Shown one piece after another: positions 39,206 through 48,649 of a stretch of DNA of 64,000 nucleotides. Source of the DNA: Jiella avicenniae (lineage in GTDB: Bacteria; Pseudomonadota; Alphaproteobacteria; Rhizobiales; Rhizobiaceae); contig NZ_JAJUWU010000014.1 in the NCBI RefSeq assembly GCF_021390325.1, forward strand, positions 124,001 to 188,000, written 5' to 3'. Position numbers and translations under genes: made by a program. The notes beneath the pieces are model-generated. The model saw nothing but the letters and a program-made list of their open reading frames with translations, did not search any database and was not told the DNA's origin. Within the stretch, counting starts at the first letter, position 1. Each line of letters opens with the position of its first letter.

Positions 39206-40432
39206 TCACATCTTCTTCGCCGCCTCGCAGCTACCGTTCTCGATCGACTGAAACGCCTGATCGCCCGGGATGGTGCGGATGATCTTGTAGTAGTCCCACT
39301 TCTCCTTGCTCTCGTCCGGCGTCTTCACCTGGGCGAGATACATGTCGTGGACCATCAGCCCGTCGGCGCGGACCTTGCCGTTGCGGGCGAAGGCGTCTTC
39401 GATGGGCATCGTCTTCAGTTGCGCGATGACCTTTTTCGCATCGTCGGTTCCGGCCGCTTCCACCGCCTTGAGATATTGCAGCGCCGAGGAATACATGCCG
39501 GCCTGCACCATCGAGGGTTTCGAGCCGGTCTTCTCCTCGAATTTGGCGCTCCATTCCCGCGCCTTGTCGTCGAAGTCCCAGTAGAAGCCCGTCGTCAGCG
39601 TCAGACCCTGGGCGGCGTCGAGGCCGAGGGCGTCGACGTCGGTGATGAAGAGGAGCAGCGAGGCGAGCTTCTGGCCGCTCTGGACGATGCCGAATTCCTG
39701 CGCCTGCTTGACCGAGTTCTGGGTGTCCGTCCCGGCATTGGCAAGGCCGATCACCTGGGCGCCCGAGCCCTGCGCCTGCAAGAGGAAGGACGAGAAGTCC
39801 GGCGTCGGGAACGGCGCGGCGACCTGGCCGACGACCTCCCCGCCATTGGCTTTGACGGCGTTGGCCGCGGTCTTTTCCAGATTGTGGCCGAAGGTGTAGT
39901 CGGCGGTGATGAAGTACCAGGACTTGTTGCCCTCCTTCACCATCGCCACCGCGGTCCCGTTGGCGAGGGCGTCGGTGTCGTAGGTCCAGTGCAGCCCGGT
40001 CTCGGGCGCGCAGTTCTCGTTGGTCAGCGCGTTGGAGGCGCCGCCGTTGTTGATGTAGGCGACGTTCTTCTCGGCCGTGATGCCCTGCAGCGCGATGCCG
40101 ACGCCGGAATTCGCTCCGCCGAGGATCAGGTCGACATGGTCCTGGTCGGCCCATTGCCGGGCGATGCTGGTGCCGATGTCGGACTTGTTCTGGTGGTCGG
40201 CCGACAACAGCTCGATGGGCTTGCCGTCGATCTTTCCGCCCATCTCGTCGATCGCCATCTGGACGGCGGTGACCGAACCCTGCCCGTCCAGCGAGGAATA
40301 GGCGCCGGACATGTCGAGGATCATGCCGATCTTGACGGCGTCGTTGCTGATGCCGCCCCCGTCCTGCGCGCTCGCCGCGCCCGCCATCGCCGTGGCCGCG
40401 CTCGCCAAGAGAACCGTCTTCAGAAATGTCAT
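39206..40432 (-). CDS. Leu/Ile/Val-type ABC transporter substrate-binding protein
   Basis: 408 residues with a Sec signal of about 22 residues (cut after AASA). Periplasmic binding protein type 1 fold of the LivK/amide-urea group ([42 protein letters not shown]). No permease or ATPase is adjacent, so it is an orphan that must serve a transporter encoded elsewhere. Good ribosome site GGGAGGAAG 8 bp before the ATG. Ligand unknown. Confidence 0.9.
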   Translation of the reverse strand: MTFLKTVLLASAATAMAGAASAQDGGGISNDAVKIGMILDMSGAYSSLDGQGSVTAVQMAIDEMGGKIDGKPIELLSADHQNKSDIGTSIARQWADQDHVDLILGGANSGVGIALQGITAEKNVAYINNGGASNALTNENCAPETGLHWTYDTDALANGTAVAMVKEGNKSWYFITADYTFGHNLEKTAANAVKANGGEVVGQVAAPFPTPDFSSFLLQAQGSGAQVIGLANAGTDTQNSVKQAQEFGIVQSGQKLASLLLFITDVDALGLDAAQGLTLTTGFYWDFDDKAREWSAKFEEKTGSKPSMVQAGMYSSALQYLKAVEAAGTDDAKKVIAQLKTMPIEDAFARNGKVRADGLMVHDMYLAQVKTPDESKEKWDYYKIIRTIPGDQAFQSIENGSCEAAKKM

Positions 40433-40701
40433 GCTGTCTTCCTCCCGAGAAAACGTTTCCGGGCATTCCGGCGACGACCGGCCTGTCGCACTCCCATGCG
40501 AGGCCGTGGGGTTCGACGCGTCGCGCCCGATGCCCGGCATCATAGTGACCGGCTCCCGCCTCGAGGGCAAATCGACCGGCGGATGTTCTCTTGGCAGGGA
40601 CCTTGCCGGATGGCCGCGAGAGCTCGCCAAGCCGCGCCCCGGCCGACGTTTAAAAATAAACGCGCCGCCCCGCCTTGCGCCGGACACAATCGCCGTCCAT
40701 A

Positions 40702-40729
40702 TTCAAGCCATCGATCTTGCTTGTATAAT
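40702..40729 (+). promoter_or_regulatory. Sigma-70-type promoter for csp
   Basis: Perfect TATAAT at 40724-40729 with a weak -35 (TTCAAG, 40702-40707) and 16-bp spacing. Predicted transcript start near 40736 leaves about 147 nt of leader before the csp ATG. Confidence 0.55.
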
Positions 40730-40735
40730 TTCGGT

Positions 40736-40882
40736 TCCGCGCCAGCCGCTTCGGCATCAGGTGCCTCAGGGCACCCCTTTCGGACAGAGGCGCACCGACT
40801 GATCTTCTCTTCAAAATCGAAAAGCCAAGGAATGGGCGCTCGGTCCACTCCACATCCCTATGTCGATACGAAGGAGATCGTC
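40736..40882 (+). promoter_or_regulatory. Long 5' leader of cold-shock mRNA
   Basis: About 147 nt between the predicted start and the csp ATG, with AAGGAG at 40871. Leaders of this length are typical of cold-inducible csp mRNAs and act as RNA thermosensors; here the folding is not computed. Confidence 0.4.
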
Positions 40883-41092
40883 ATGCCCGTCGGAACCGTC
40901 AAGTTCTTCAACACCCAAAAGGGCTTCGGCTTCATCGCTCCGGAAGGCGGCTCGCAGGACGTTTTCGTCCACGCCACCGCCGTCGAGCGGGCCGGCCTCG
41001 GCACCATCGTCGAGGGCCAGAAGCTGCAGTTCGAGGTGGTCACCGACCGCCGCACCGGCCGTTCCTCGGCCGACAATCTGCAGGCGGTCTAA
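40883..41092 (+). CDS. Cold-shock protein, CspA family
   Basis: 69 residues, a single cold-shock domain. RNP1 (KGFGFI, residues 13-18) and RNP2 (VFVH, 27-30) bind single-stranded nucleic acid; acts as an RNA chaperone in the cytoplasm. AAGGAG is 6 bp before the ATG. A strong intrinsic terminator follows, so it is monocistronic. Confidence 0.96.
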   Translation: MPVGTVKFFNTQKGFGFIAPEGGSQDVFVHATAVERAGLGTIVEGQKLQFEVVTDRRTGRSSADNLQAV

Positions 41093-41152
41093 GCCATTCA
41101 CTCCTCGGCGCTGACCACGGATGTACTGGCAGCGCTCACGAGTGACGAAGGA

Positions 41153-41178
41153 AGGTCGGGTTCGCCCGGCCTTTTTTA
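41153..41178 (+). terminator. Intrinsic terminator after csp
   Basis: Stem AGGTCGGG/CCCGGCCT (one G-T pair) with a TTCG loop, followed by a run of T (41172-41177). Stable tetraloop and T-tract make this a convincing Rho-independent terminator, 60 bp after csp. Confidence 0.85.
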
Positions 41179-41312
41179 TTGCCTGCCGGCCGGCGCGCGC
41201 CGCTCCTGCGGCGCGTCGAGAGCCTGAAGAGCCAAGGCGCCGCGGCTGTTCGAAAGCTGCCTGACGCCCTATCTTCGTCGCTGCGGCCGGCTCACGAGAA
41301 AGCGAGACAATC

Positions 41313-41537
41313 ATGAACGAGAAAGTCCTTGCACGGGCCGAGCGGGTGTTCGGCACGCCGGCGGACCGCCATGAGAAGGGGTCGGCCATGACCCTCATCC
41401 AGAAGGAATCGGACGCGACGCGCGAAAAGTCCGCGCGGCTGAAGGCCCTGCGGATGGCCCAGGCGGCGGAAGAAACTGCGGCTGCCGCCCCGGCCAAGCG
41501 CGAGCCCAAGAAGACGATGAAGCGCGGTCGCAGCTGA
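41313..41537 (+). CDS. Small Lys/Ala-rich protein of unknown function
   Basis: 74 residues, probably one long helix (residues 25-55) and a basic tail rich in Lys, Ala and Pro (PAKREPKKTMKRGRS). GAGAAAGCGAGA lies before the ATG. No membrane segment and no family I recognise. It sits alone between csp and the sulfate genes. The codon use and amino-acid pattern look coding, but it could be a chance frame. Confidence 0.5.
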   Translation: MNEKVLARAERVFGTPADRHEKGSAMTLIQKESDATREKSARLKALRMAQAAEETAAAAPAKREPKKTMKRGRS

Positions 41538-42048
41538 CGGCGCTCCGCCCCGGCAGGCCGTGCCCTGCCCTGCCCTGCTGAAGTCGCATCCGGGCGGCGA
41601 CGTCCGACGAGCGTTCGAAGACGAGCCTTTCCGCGACCGCCGAACGGTATCGCGCCCATCCCTCGACGTCGTCGCGACCGCTTCCGGCGCGACCGAGGGG
41701 CCGGCCAGAGAGACGGCAACCGGCCGCAGCGCATCTCGGTGCCTGACGCGCATCTCCGTCCTGCTCTCGCCAGCATCGCGCCGGGTATGCGCGGCCAAGC
41801 TGCCGACGCCCGCACGAATCTTCCCCGCAAGTCAGTTCGTCGGGAAATTTGTTTCCCTCAGCGATGCGACAAGGCAATCCCCGACGGTGATCGCGAAGCC
41901 GTTCCGGCCTATCTAGAACGTCACCAGACTGGCAGGGCCTTCGACCGCCGTGGCGATGAGCGCCGTCCGGGCATCCTTGCACGGGCGGCATGTCGGGCAA
42001 CCATTGCGGCACCGCGCCAGCGGAACCGACACGAGACGGAGACGAGAG
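41538..42048. other. Intergenic region upstream of sulfite reductase operon
   Basis: About 510 bp with no accepted gene; the frames here are arginine/serine-rich and look spurious. Contains a perfect GGGAAA/TTTCCC palindrome (listed separately) and probably the promoter for the DUF2849-cysI operon. Confidence 0.5.
41842..41857 (+). promoter_or_regulatory. Palindrome upstream of the cys operon
   Basis: Perfect 6-bp arms GGGAAA/TTTCCC with a TTTG spacer, about 190 bp upstream of the DUF2849 gene and in the middle of an A/T-richer patch. A candidate operator; no known regulator assigned. Confidence 0.4.
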
Positions 42049-42399
42049 ATGGCGAAGGACCACCGGGCGGGATCGAAGGTGCGCGGCGACAGGCTGCCGG
42101 CAATCCTGATGGCGAGCCATCTCCTCGAAGGGGACACGGTTTTCCTCTCCGACGGCGGCTGGACGCTGGATCCGACCGCCGCCAAGATCGCCCACGACGC
42201 CGAGACGGCCGCCGTGATGGAGGCCGAGGGCAAGGCGGCCGCCGCGGCGAACACCGTCATCGAGCCCTATCTCGTGCCGGTCGATCTCACCGACGATGGC
42301 CTGCCCGTCGCCCGGCACTTTCGCGACGCCATGCGCCAGAAGGGCCCCTCGATCCATCCCGACATGGGAAAGCAGGCCGAGTTCGCGCCACTCGACTGA
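42049..42399 (+). CDS. DUF2849 domain protein
   Basis: 116 residues. A small alphaproteobacterial protein encoded directly upstream of sulfite reductase in many Rhizobiales; function unknown. Soluble, acidic-leaning, with a DGGW-containing beta segment near residue 40, an Ala-rich helix (residues 50-70) and RQKGPSIHPDM near the end. I chose the ATG at 42049 with a GAGACGGAGACGAGAG purine run before it. 60 bp ahead of cysI, so co-transcribed. Confidence 0.82.
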   Translation: MAKDHRAGSKVRGDRLPAILMASHLLEGDTVFLSDGGWTLDPTAAKIAHDAETAAVMEAEGKAAAAANTVIEPYLVPVDLTDDGLPVARHFRDAMRQKGPSIHPDMGKQAEFAPLD

Positions 42400-42459
42400 T
42401 ACGACACTCACCGCCCGGTCGGCGAACCGGCCGCCGCGATGACGACAAAGGACGCTCGA

Positions 42460-44148
42460 ATGTACCGCTACGACGAATTCGACGAACGCTTCGTGCGCGA
42501 ACGCGTCGCCCAGTTCCGCGGCCAGGTGGAGCGCCGCCTCGACGGCTCCCTGTCCGAGGACGAATTCAAGCCGCTGCGCCTGAAGAACGGGCTCTATCTT
42601 CAGCTTCACGCCTACATGCTGCGCATCGCCGTGCCCTACGGCACGCTGAATTCGGCACAGCTTCGCCAGCTCGCCCACATCGCCGAGACCTACGACAAGG
42701 GCTACGGCCACTTCACCACGCGCCAGAACCTGCAGTTCAACTGGCCGAAGCTGAAGGATGTCCCGGACATTCTCGGCCTCCTCGCCGACGTCGAGATGCA
42801 CTGCATCCAGACGAGCGGCAACTGCATCCGCAACGTGACGAGCGACCAGTTCGCCGGCGTCGCCAGGGACGAGGTCGAGGATCCGCGGCCGACGGCGGAG
42901 CTGATCCGTCAGTGGTCGAGTCTTCATCCCGAGTTCGTCTGGCTGCCGCGCAAGTTCAAGATTGCCGTCACCGGAGCCGAGCACGACCGCGCGGCGATCA
43001 AGGTCCACGACATCGGCCTCAAGCTGAAGCGCAACGAACAGGGCGCGGTGGGCTACGAGGTCATCGTCGGCGGCGGTCTCGGCCGCACCCCGATGATCGG
43101 CAAGCTCGTGCGCGAGTTCCTGCCGAAGGACGAGCTGCTCGCCTATCTCGAAGCGGTGATGCGGGTCTACAATTCCGAAGGCCGGCGCGACAACAAGTTC
43201 AAGGCCAGAGTCAAGATTCTCGTCCACGAGACCGGCGAGGAGGAGTTCCGCGCCCGGGTCGAGGAGGAATACGCCAAGCTCGACGGCCCGACGATCAACG
43301 CGCCGGACGAGGAAGTCGAGCGGATCGCCGCCTATTTCGCGCCGCCGGCCTACGACACCCTGCCGGAAGCCTCCCAGGTGCTGGATCAGGCGCGGGCGAT
43401 CGACCCCGAACTCGACCGCTTCGTCGAGCAGAACGCCTTCGAGCACAAGCAGCCGGGCTACATCGCGCTCACCATCTCGCTGAAGGAGATCGGCGCGGTG
43501 CCGGGCGACATGAGCGCCGATCAGATGCGCGCTTTCGCCGACGTCGCGGAGCGCTATTCCTTCGACGAGTTCCGCGTCACCCATGCCCAGAACCTCGTCC
43601 TGCCGCATGTGAAGAAGGATGATCTTCCGGCCGTCCATGCGGCGCTGAAGGCGGCGGGACTCGCATCAGCCAATGCCGGGCTGATCACCGACATCATCGC
43701 GTGCCCGGGTCTCGACTATTGCGCGCTGGCGACGGCGAAATCGATCCCGATCGCCCAGGCGATCGCCAAGACCTTCGCCGATCGGGAGCGCCAGAAGACG
43801 ATCGGCGAGTTGCCCATCAAGATCTCCGGCTGCATCAACGCCTGCGGGCACCACCATGTCGGCGCGATCGGCATTCTCGGCCTCGAAAAGGGCGGTCGCG
43901 AGAACTACCAGATCACCGTCGGCGGCGACGCCACCGAACATGCGGCCCTCGGAGAACGTCTCGGCCCCGGCATCGACGCCGAGGACGTGCCGGCCGCGAT
44001 CGAGGCGATCGTCGAGACCTATCTCGCCGAGAAGACCGGCGAGGAAAGCTTCATCGAGACGGTGCGGCGCACCGGCGCGGAGCCGTTCAAGGCGGGCTTC
44101 ACCGCTTTCGTCGAGAGCCGGGCCGTCAACAGCGAGGCGGCGGAATAA
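42460..44148 (+). CDS. cysI: Nitrite/sulfite reductase hemoprotein
   Basis: 562 residues. Six-electron reduction of sulfite to sulfide using siroheme and a 4Fe-4S cluster. Two ferredoxin-like half-repeats; the cluster/siroheme Cys are C415-x5-C421 (CPGLDYC) and C458-x3-C462 (GCINACGHH). The siroheme-binding HFTTRQNLQFNW is near residue 85. An ATG at 42439 is also in frame, but AAAGGA sits 7 bp before 42460 and family members begin MYRYDEFD. Followed after 2 bp by DUF934, so operon with DUF2849 and cysH. Confidence 0.95.
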   Translation: MYRYDEFDERFVRERVAQFRGQVERRLDGSLSEDEFKPLRLKNGLYLQLHAYMLRIAVPYGTLNSAQLRQLAHIAETYDKGYGHFTTRQNLQFNWPKLKDVPDILGLLADVEMHCIQTSGNCIRNVTSDQFAGVARDEVEDPRPTAELIRQWSSLHPEFVWLPRKFKIAVTGAEHDRAAIKVHDIGLKLKRNEQGAVGYEVIVGGGLGRTPMIGKLVREFLPKDELLAYLEAVMRVYNSEGRRDNKFKARVKILVHETGEEEFRARVEEEYAKLDGPTINAPDEEVERIAAYFAPPAYDTLPEASQVLDQARAIDPELDRFVEQNAFEHKQPGYIALTISLKEIGAVPGDMSADQMRAFADVAERYSFDEFRVTHAQNLVLPHVKKDDLPAVHAALKAAGLASANAGLITDIIACPGLDYCALATAKSIPIAQAIAKTFADRERQKTIGELPIKISGCINACGHHHVGAIGILGLEKGGRENYQITVGGDATEHAALGERLGPGIDAEDVPAAIEAIVETYLAEKTGEESFIETVRRTGAEPFKAGFTAFVESRAVNSEAAE

Positions 44149-44150
44149 TC

Positions 44151-44660
44151 ATGACGCTGATCCGTGAAGAAGGCGCCGTAAAGGATCGCTTCACCCGTGC
44201 CGACACGCTCGATGCGGCACTGGAGATCGACGGCCCGGCGCTCGTCCCCCTGACGATCGCGGCCGATTTCGCCAAGGCCCGACCCGGCGCGGAATTCGGT
44301 ATCTCCGTTCCCGGCTCGACGCCGATCGAGGACGTGAGGCCGCATCTCGGGGGAGCGACGCTCGTGGCGGTCGAGTTCCCGGCCTTTGCCGACGGCCGCG
44401 GCTTTTCGCTGGCGAAGAAGATCGTCCGGGAAGGCTTTGCCGGGACGCTGCGCGCCTCCGGGCCGCTGATCGCCGACGAATTCGCCGATGCGCTCGCCTG
44501 CGGCTTCACCGAGGTGGAGTTGCCGGAAACCATGGCGAACCGCCAGCCGGTACAGCAGTGGCTCGCCGCCAGGGCCACGATGAGCGAGCACTACCAGACC
44601 GGTTACGGGCGCGGCCCGAGCATCCTTCAAAAGCGCCTCGCCGCACGGAAAGGGGCATGA
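44151..44660 (+). CDS. DUF934 domain protein
   Basis: 169 residues. Conserved partner of CysI and CysH in proteobacterial sulfate assimilation, biochemical role unknown. Contains the family stretches AVEFPAFADGRGFSLAKK and QQWLAARATMSEHYQTGY. Starts 2 bp after cysI and its stop overlaps cysH by 4 bp, so all three are translationally coupled. Confidence 0.9.
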   Translation: MTLIREEGAVKDRFTRADTLDAALEIDGPALVPLTIAADFAKARPGAEFGISVPGSTPIEDVRPHLGGATLVAVEFPAFADGRGFSLAKKIVREGFAGTLRASGPLIADEFADALACGFTEVELPETMANRQPVQQWLAARATMSEHYQTGYGRGPSILQKRLAARKGA

Positions 44661-45409
44661 CCATGATCCAGGATCCGAACCTTCTCGCCGAGACGCTGAA
44701 CGCCGAATTTTCCGCGCTCTCCCCGCTCGACCGGCTGAAGAGCCTGCGCGACAAGGTGAAAGGCCGCATCGTCTTCACGACGAGCCTCGGCCTCGAAGAC
44801 CAGATGCTCACCCATCTGATCTTCTCCAACGCCATCAAGATCGAGGTCGTCACCCTCGATACCGGCCGCCTCTTCCCCGAGACCTACGACGTCTGGCGGG
44901 AGACCGAGGAGAAATATGGCAAGCGCATCCACGCCAAATATCCCCAGGCCGAAGCGCTGGAGAACCTCATCGAGGAACAGGGCATCGACGGCTTCTACTA
45001 TGCCAAGGAGTTCCGGCTGAACTGCTGCGGCGTTCGGAAGATCGAGCCGCTCGGCCGGGCTCTGGACGGCGCTGCCGCCTGGGTGACGGGGCTTCGCGGC
45101 GACCAGTCGCAGAACCGGCTCGGTATGGCATTCGCCAGCTACGAGACGCAGAAGAAGCTGATCAAGGCCAACCCGCTGCTCGACCATTCGCGCGAGAAGA
45201 TCGCCCATTTCAACGACGATCACGGCGTGCCGGTCAACGCGCTGCATGCCAAGGGCTTCCTCTCCATCGGCTGCGCCCCCTGCACCCGGGCGATCCAGCC
45301 CGGCGAGCCGGAGCGGGCCGGCCGCTGGTGGTGGGAGGACGACACCAAGCGCGAATGCGGCCTGCACGTGCCGGACAAGACGACGGTCAGCGAAGGCGCG
45401 GGGATCTGA
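44657..45409 (+). CDS. cysH: Phosphoadenylyl/adenylyl-sulfate reductase
   Basis: 250 residues. Reduces activated sulfate (APS or PAPS) to sulfite. The 4Fe-4S ligands C123/C124 (NCCGVRK) and C206/C209 (SIGCAPC), and the C-terminal catalytic C234 (RECGLH), are all present. The Cys-pair pattern marks the iron-sulfur, APS-preferring type common in Rhizobiales. ATG at 44657 overlaps the DUF934 stop. It is separated from cysD by a 600-bp repeat block. Confidence 0.95.
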   Translation: MTMIQDPNLLAETLNAEFSALSPLDRLKSLRDKVKGRIVFTTSLGLEDQMLTHLIFSNAIKIEVVTLDTGRLFPETYDVWRETEEKYGKRIHAKYPQAEALENLIEEQGIDGFYYAKEFRLNCCGVRKIEPLGRALDGAAAWVTGLRGDQSQNRLGMAFASYETQKKLIKANPLLDHSREKIAHFNDDHGVPVNALHAKGFLSIGCAPCTRAIQPGEPERAGRWWWEDDTKRECGLHVPDKTTVSEGAGI

Positions 45410-46007
45410 GGGTTGCGTTGCCCTCGCCCTTCGAGGCCGAAGCCCCTTAGTAGCCTCTCATCCGGGGAAGTGAGTCTTGAAGGGCAAGGGGCGCAAGCCT
45501 GTAAGCCTCGTCATCCCGGGCTTGACCCGGGATCCATGCCTCGGCGGCAAGGCGATGGTTCGGCCCAGAATGAGGGGCGAATTGAAGCCGACTTGGCGGC
45601 TCGAACGGTTTGGAATGGATCCCGGGTCAAGCCCGGGATGACGAAACCGAAGGGCCGCGGCATTTGCAGTCGCCCCTTATCCTGAGGTGCGAGCATAGCG
45701 AGCCTCGAAGGGCGAGAGGCCGAAGGGCGACAACGGGCAGTGGCCAACGACGCAGGACGGACACCATCCCTCCGCGGCGTCATCCTCGGGCTTGTCCCGA
45801 GGATCTACCGACCCGTCCGCCTCAGAAGCGTTGGCGGTTGGCAAAGCGCCGACGGCCAGTTCTTCGAGCCCACGGCAGTAGATCCTCGGGCTTGTCCCGC
45901 GGATGACGACATCGATCCTGGCGCCGCTTCCGACGACGCCGCGTCTGGTTGGAAGGCGGCCGTTCCCTGAAGCGGAATGCCGTCTCCGCAAACAAGAAGG
46001 CTTCCCG
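45410..46007. repeat. Intergenic repeat block between cysH and cysD
   Basis: 598 bp packed with palindromic interspersed repeats. Four copies of one hairpin are seen: 45513-45533 (ATCCCGGG/CCCGGGAT, loop CTTGA), 45619-45639 (same, inverted), 45782-45804 (ATCCTCGGG/CCCGAGGAT, loop CTTGT) and 45882-45904 (one stem mismatch). A different repeat with CCTGAGGTGCGAGC and CCTCGAAGGGCGAG is at about 45672-45720. No gene is supported; the reading frames across it are translations of the repeats. Confidence 0.8.
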
Positions 46008-46910
46008 ATGAAGCACATGACCCATCTGCAAAGGCTCGAAGCCGAGTCGATCTTCATCATCCGCGAGGCGGCGGCGAGCGCCGAGAACCCGGTGATGCTC
46101 TATTCGATCGGCAAGGATTCGGCCGTCATGCTGCATCTCGCCATGAAGGCCTTCAAGCCCGGCAAGCCGCCCTTCCCGCTGCTTCACGTCGACACGACAT
46201 GGAAGTTCCGGGAAATGATCGAATTCCGCGACCGTCGGGCGAAGGAACTCGGGCTGGACCTCATCGTGCACACCAACCAGGAAGGCCTGCGCGCCGGCAT
46301 CAACCCGTTCGCCTCCGGATCGCGCGTCCACACCGACGTGATGAAGACCGAGGCCCTGAAGCAGGCGCTCGACAAGTACAAGTTCGACATGGCCTTCGGC
46401 GGCGCCCGCCGCGACGAGGAGAAGAGCCGCGCCAAGGAGCGGGTCTTCTCGCTGCGAACCCCGGAGCACCGGTGGGACGCCAAGAACCAGCGGCCGGAGC
46501 CCTGGCGTCTGTTCAACACCCGCAAGAAGAAGGGCGAGAGCTTCCGCGTCTTCCCGCTGTCCAACTGGACCGAGCAGGACGTCTGGGACTACATCGCCAT
46601 CGAGAACATCCCCGTCGTGCCGCTCTATTTCGCCGCGCCGCGCCCGATCGTCAGGCGCGATGGCGCCCTCATCATGCGCGACGACGACCGCATGGAGCTG
46701 AGGCCCGGCGAGAGCGTCGAAACGATGATGGTGCGCTTCCGCACCCTCGGTTGCTATCCGCTGACAGGCGCCGTCGAATCGGGCGCCGCCTCGCTCGACG
46801 ACATCATCGCCGAAATGCGCTCCTCGCGCGTGTCGGAGCGCCAGGGCCGGGTGATCGACCAGGATTCCGGCGCCTCGATGGAAGAAAAGAAGCAGGAAGG
46901 CTATTTCTGA
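46008..46910 (+). CDS. cysD: Sulfate adenylyltransferase subunit 2
   Basis: 300 residues. Forms APS from sulfate and ATP with the GTPase CysN. PP-loop motif [10 protein letters not shown] near residue 32, [10 protein letters not shown], and [28 protein letters not shown] lies 7 bp before the ATG at 46008; earlier frame is not conserved-looking. The stop shares a base with the cysN start (TGATG). Confidence 0.96.
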   Translation: MKHMTHLQRLEAESIFIIREAAASAENPVMLYSIGKDSAVMLHLAMKAFKPGKPPFPLLHVDTTWKFREMIEFRDRRAKELGLDLIVHTNQEGLRAGINPFASGSRVHTDVMKTEALKQALDKYKFDMAFGGARRDEEKSRAKERVFSLRTPEHRWDAKNQRPEPWRLFNTRKKKGESFRVFPLSNWTEQDVWDYIAIENIPVVPLYFAAPRPIVRRDGALIMRDDDRMELRPGESVETMMVRFRTLGCYPLTGAVESGAASLDDIIAEMRSSRVSERQGRVIDQDSGASMEEKKQEGYF

Positions 46911-48649
46911 TGACGAGCTCCCTCAATGCCCGCCGCCTTCCCGACGAAGCCGATCTCGCGCAGGGCTCGCCGTCCGCCGCGCTCGAGGACGAAACCTTCG
47001 CCGGCCCGGCGCCTGACGCGGCGACCGGCGGCGAAGTGGTCGATCCGCAGGCCGGCATGCATCCGCTGGTCTCCCCCGCCGCCTCGCTGCTGCGCTTCAT
47101 CACCTGCGGCTCCGTCGACGACGGCAAGTCGACGCTGATCGGCCGTCTGCTGTTCGAGACGAACTCCGTCTTCGACGATCAGATGGAGGCGCTGAAGCGG
47201 GATTCGAAGAAGTTCGGCACCACCGGCGAGGATCTCGACTTCGCCCTCCTCGTCGACGGCCTTTCGGCCGAGCGCGAGCAGGGCATCACCATCGACGTCG
47301 CCTACCGCTATTTCTCGACCGGCAATCGCGCCTTCATCATCGCCGATACGCCGGGCCACGAGCAGTATACCCGCAACATGGCGACCGGCGCCTCGCAGGC
47401 GGAGCTCGCGATCATCCTCGTCGATGCCAGAAAGGGCATCCTGCCGCAGACCCGCCGGCATTCCTTCATCACCTCGCTGGTCGGCATCAAGTCGGTGATC
47501 GTCGCGATCAACAAGATGGACCTCGTCGATTATTCCGAGGAGCGCTTCGAGGAGATCAGGCGCGGCTACCAGGCGATCCTGCCGGCGCTCGGCTTCACCG
47601 ACGTGACCTTCGTGCCGGTCTCGGCGAAGGCCGGCGACAACATCGCGGCCCGGTCGCCGAGGACGCCGTGGTATCGCGGCGAGACCCTGCTCGAGCGCCT
47701 CGAAACCGTCGAGCCGGAGACCTTCGACGCCGGCGCCGAGCCGTTTCGGCTGCCCGTACAGTGGGTCAATCGACCCAATCTCGACTTCAGGGGCTTTTCC
47801 GGTTCGATCGTCGGCGGCAAGGTGGCGAAGGGCGACGCGATCGTCGCGCTTCCGTCCGGCGGACGCAGCCGCGTCAAGGGCGTCTTCGGGCCGGACGGCG
47901 AAGTGGACGGCGCCGAGGCGGGCGAGGCGGTGACGATCACCCTCACCGACGAGATCGACGTCTCGCGCGGCGACGTGATCACGGCGGCGGATGCCCCGGC
48001 CGCCGTGTCGCGGAGCTTCTCCGGCGACCTTCTGTGGATGGCCAACCGGCCGCTGATCAAGGGTGGGCGGCTGATCGTCAAGATCGGCAGCGCCCAGACG
48101 CCGGCGACGCTGTCTTCGCTCGACGGCGCGATCGACATCCATTCCTACGAGGCGAAGCCCGCCGACGCGCTGACGATGAACGAGATCGGCCGCGTCAAGC
48201 TGACGGCCGAGCGGCCCGTGGTGGCCCTCCCCTATGGCGAGAACCGCGATCTCGGCGCCTTCATCCTGATCGATCCGGTGAGCAACGAAACGGTGGCGCT
48301 CGGCGTGGTGCGCACGGTCGGCGAATCCGAAGCGGTCGCTCCGGAAGGCGCGGTGGCCCCGAGGTCCGGCCTCGGCCGGCTGGCGGATCTCTGGCTCGGC
48401 GAGGCGGCTCGCGGCAGCGGCGCACACCGGGCCGAGCACCGGCAGGCGAAGATCCGCGCCCGGATCGCCGGCTCCGTCCTCGTCGGCTTCCTGGCGCTGA
48501 TCTTCCAGATGCCGCTTCTTCTGGTGCCGGTGCTGGCGCTGCTGGACTTCCTGCTGCGGCCCTTCCTGGCGGTCGCCTTCGGCGCCGACCGCCTGCCGGA
48601 GGAGCGGGAGCTCGACCCGACCGTCGTCGACGAGGGCGGCGGGATATGA
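46910..48649 (+). CDS. cysN: Sulfate adenylyltransferase subunit 1 with membrane tail
   Basis: 579 residues. GTPase that drives APS synthesis with CysD. Walker A GSVDDGKST (residues 67-75), DTPGHEQY and NKMD are intact and about 50 extra residues precede the GTPase. After the normal end near residue 470 there is a tail of about 109 residues: a polar linker, then a hydrophobic stretch (about 520-555, LVGFLALIFQMPLLLVPVLALLDFLL) and an acidic end. Many rhizobial CysN proteins are fused to the kinase CysC instead; none is present here. The tail would anchor sulfate activation at the membrane. Start overlaps cysD and stop overlaps a 55-residue gene. Confidence 0.9.
   Translation: MTSSLNARRLPDEADLAQGSPSAALEDETFAGPAPDAATGGEVVDPQAGMHPLVSPAASLLRFITCGSVDDGKSTLIGRLLFETNSVFDDQMEALKRDSKKFGTTGEDLDFALLVDGLSAEREQGITIDVAYRYFSTGNRAFIIADTPGHEQYTRNMATGASQAELAIILVDARKGILPQTRRHSFITSLVGIKSVIVAINKMDLVDYSEERFEEIRRGYQAILPALGFTDVTFVPVSAKAGDNIAARSPRTPWYRGETLLERLETVEPETFDAGAEPFRLPVQWVNRPNLDFRGFSGSIVGGKVAKGDAIVALPSGGRSRVKGVFGPDGEVDGAEAGEAVTITLTDEIDVSRGDVITAADAPAAVSRSFSGDLLWMANRPLIKGGRLIVKIGSAQTPATLSSLDGAIDIHSYEAKPADALTMNEIGRVKLTAERPVVALPYGENRDLGAFILIDPVSNETVALGVVRTVGESEAVAPEGAVAPRSGLGRLADLWLGEAARGSGAHRAEHRQAKIRARIAGSVLVGFLALIFQMPLLLVPVLALLDFLLRPFLAVAFGADRLPEERELDPTVVDEGGGI

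Larger units (their letters stand above)
40433..40882. other. Divergent regulatory region, binding protein / cold-shock gene
   Basis: 450 bp with A/T-rich patches around 40650-40735 that stand out from the high-GC background. It carries the csp promoter and leader; the rightward gene is csp, the leftward one the binding protein. No coding sequence accepted. Confidence 0.6.

Noticed and set aside
41560-41916. 118-residue plus-strand frame
   Set aside because: Ser/Arg/Pro-rich, covers a palindrome and has no ribosome site.
41395-43638. 747-residue minus-strand frame across cysI
   Set aside because: Shadow of DUF2849 and cysI.
46910-48649. CysN-CysC (NodQ-type) fusion
   Set aside because: The C-terminal tail lacks a kinase P-loop and is hydrophobic.
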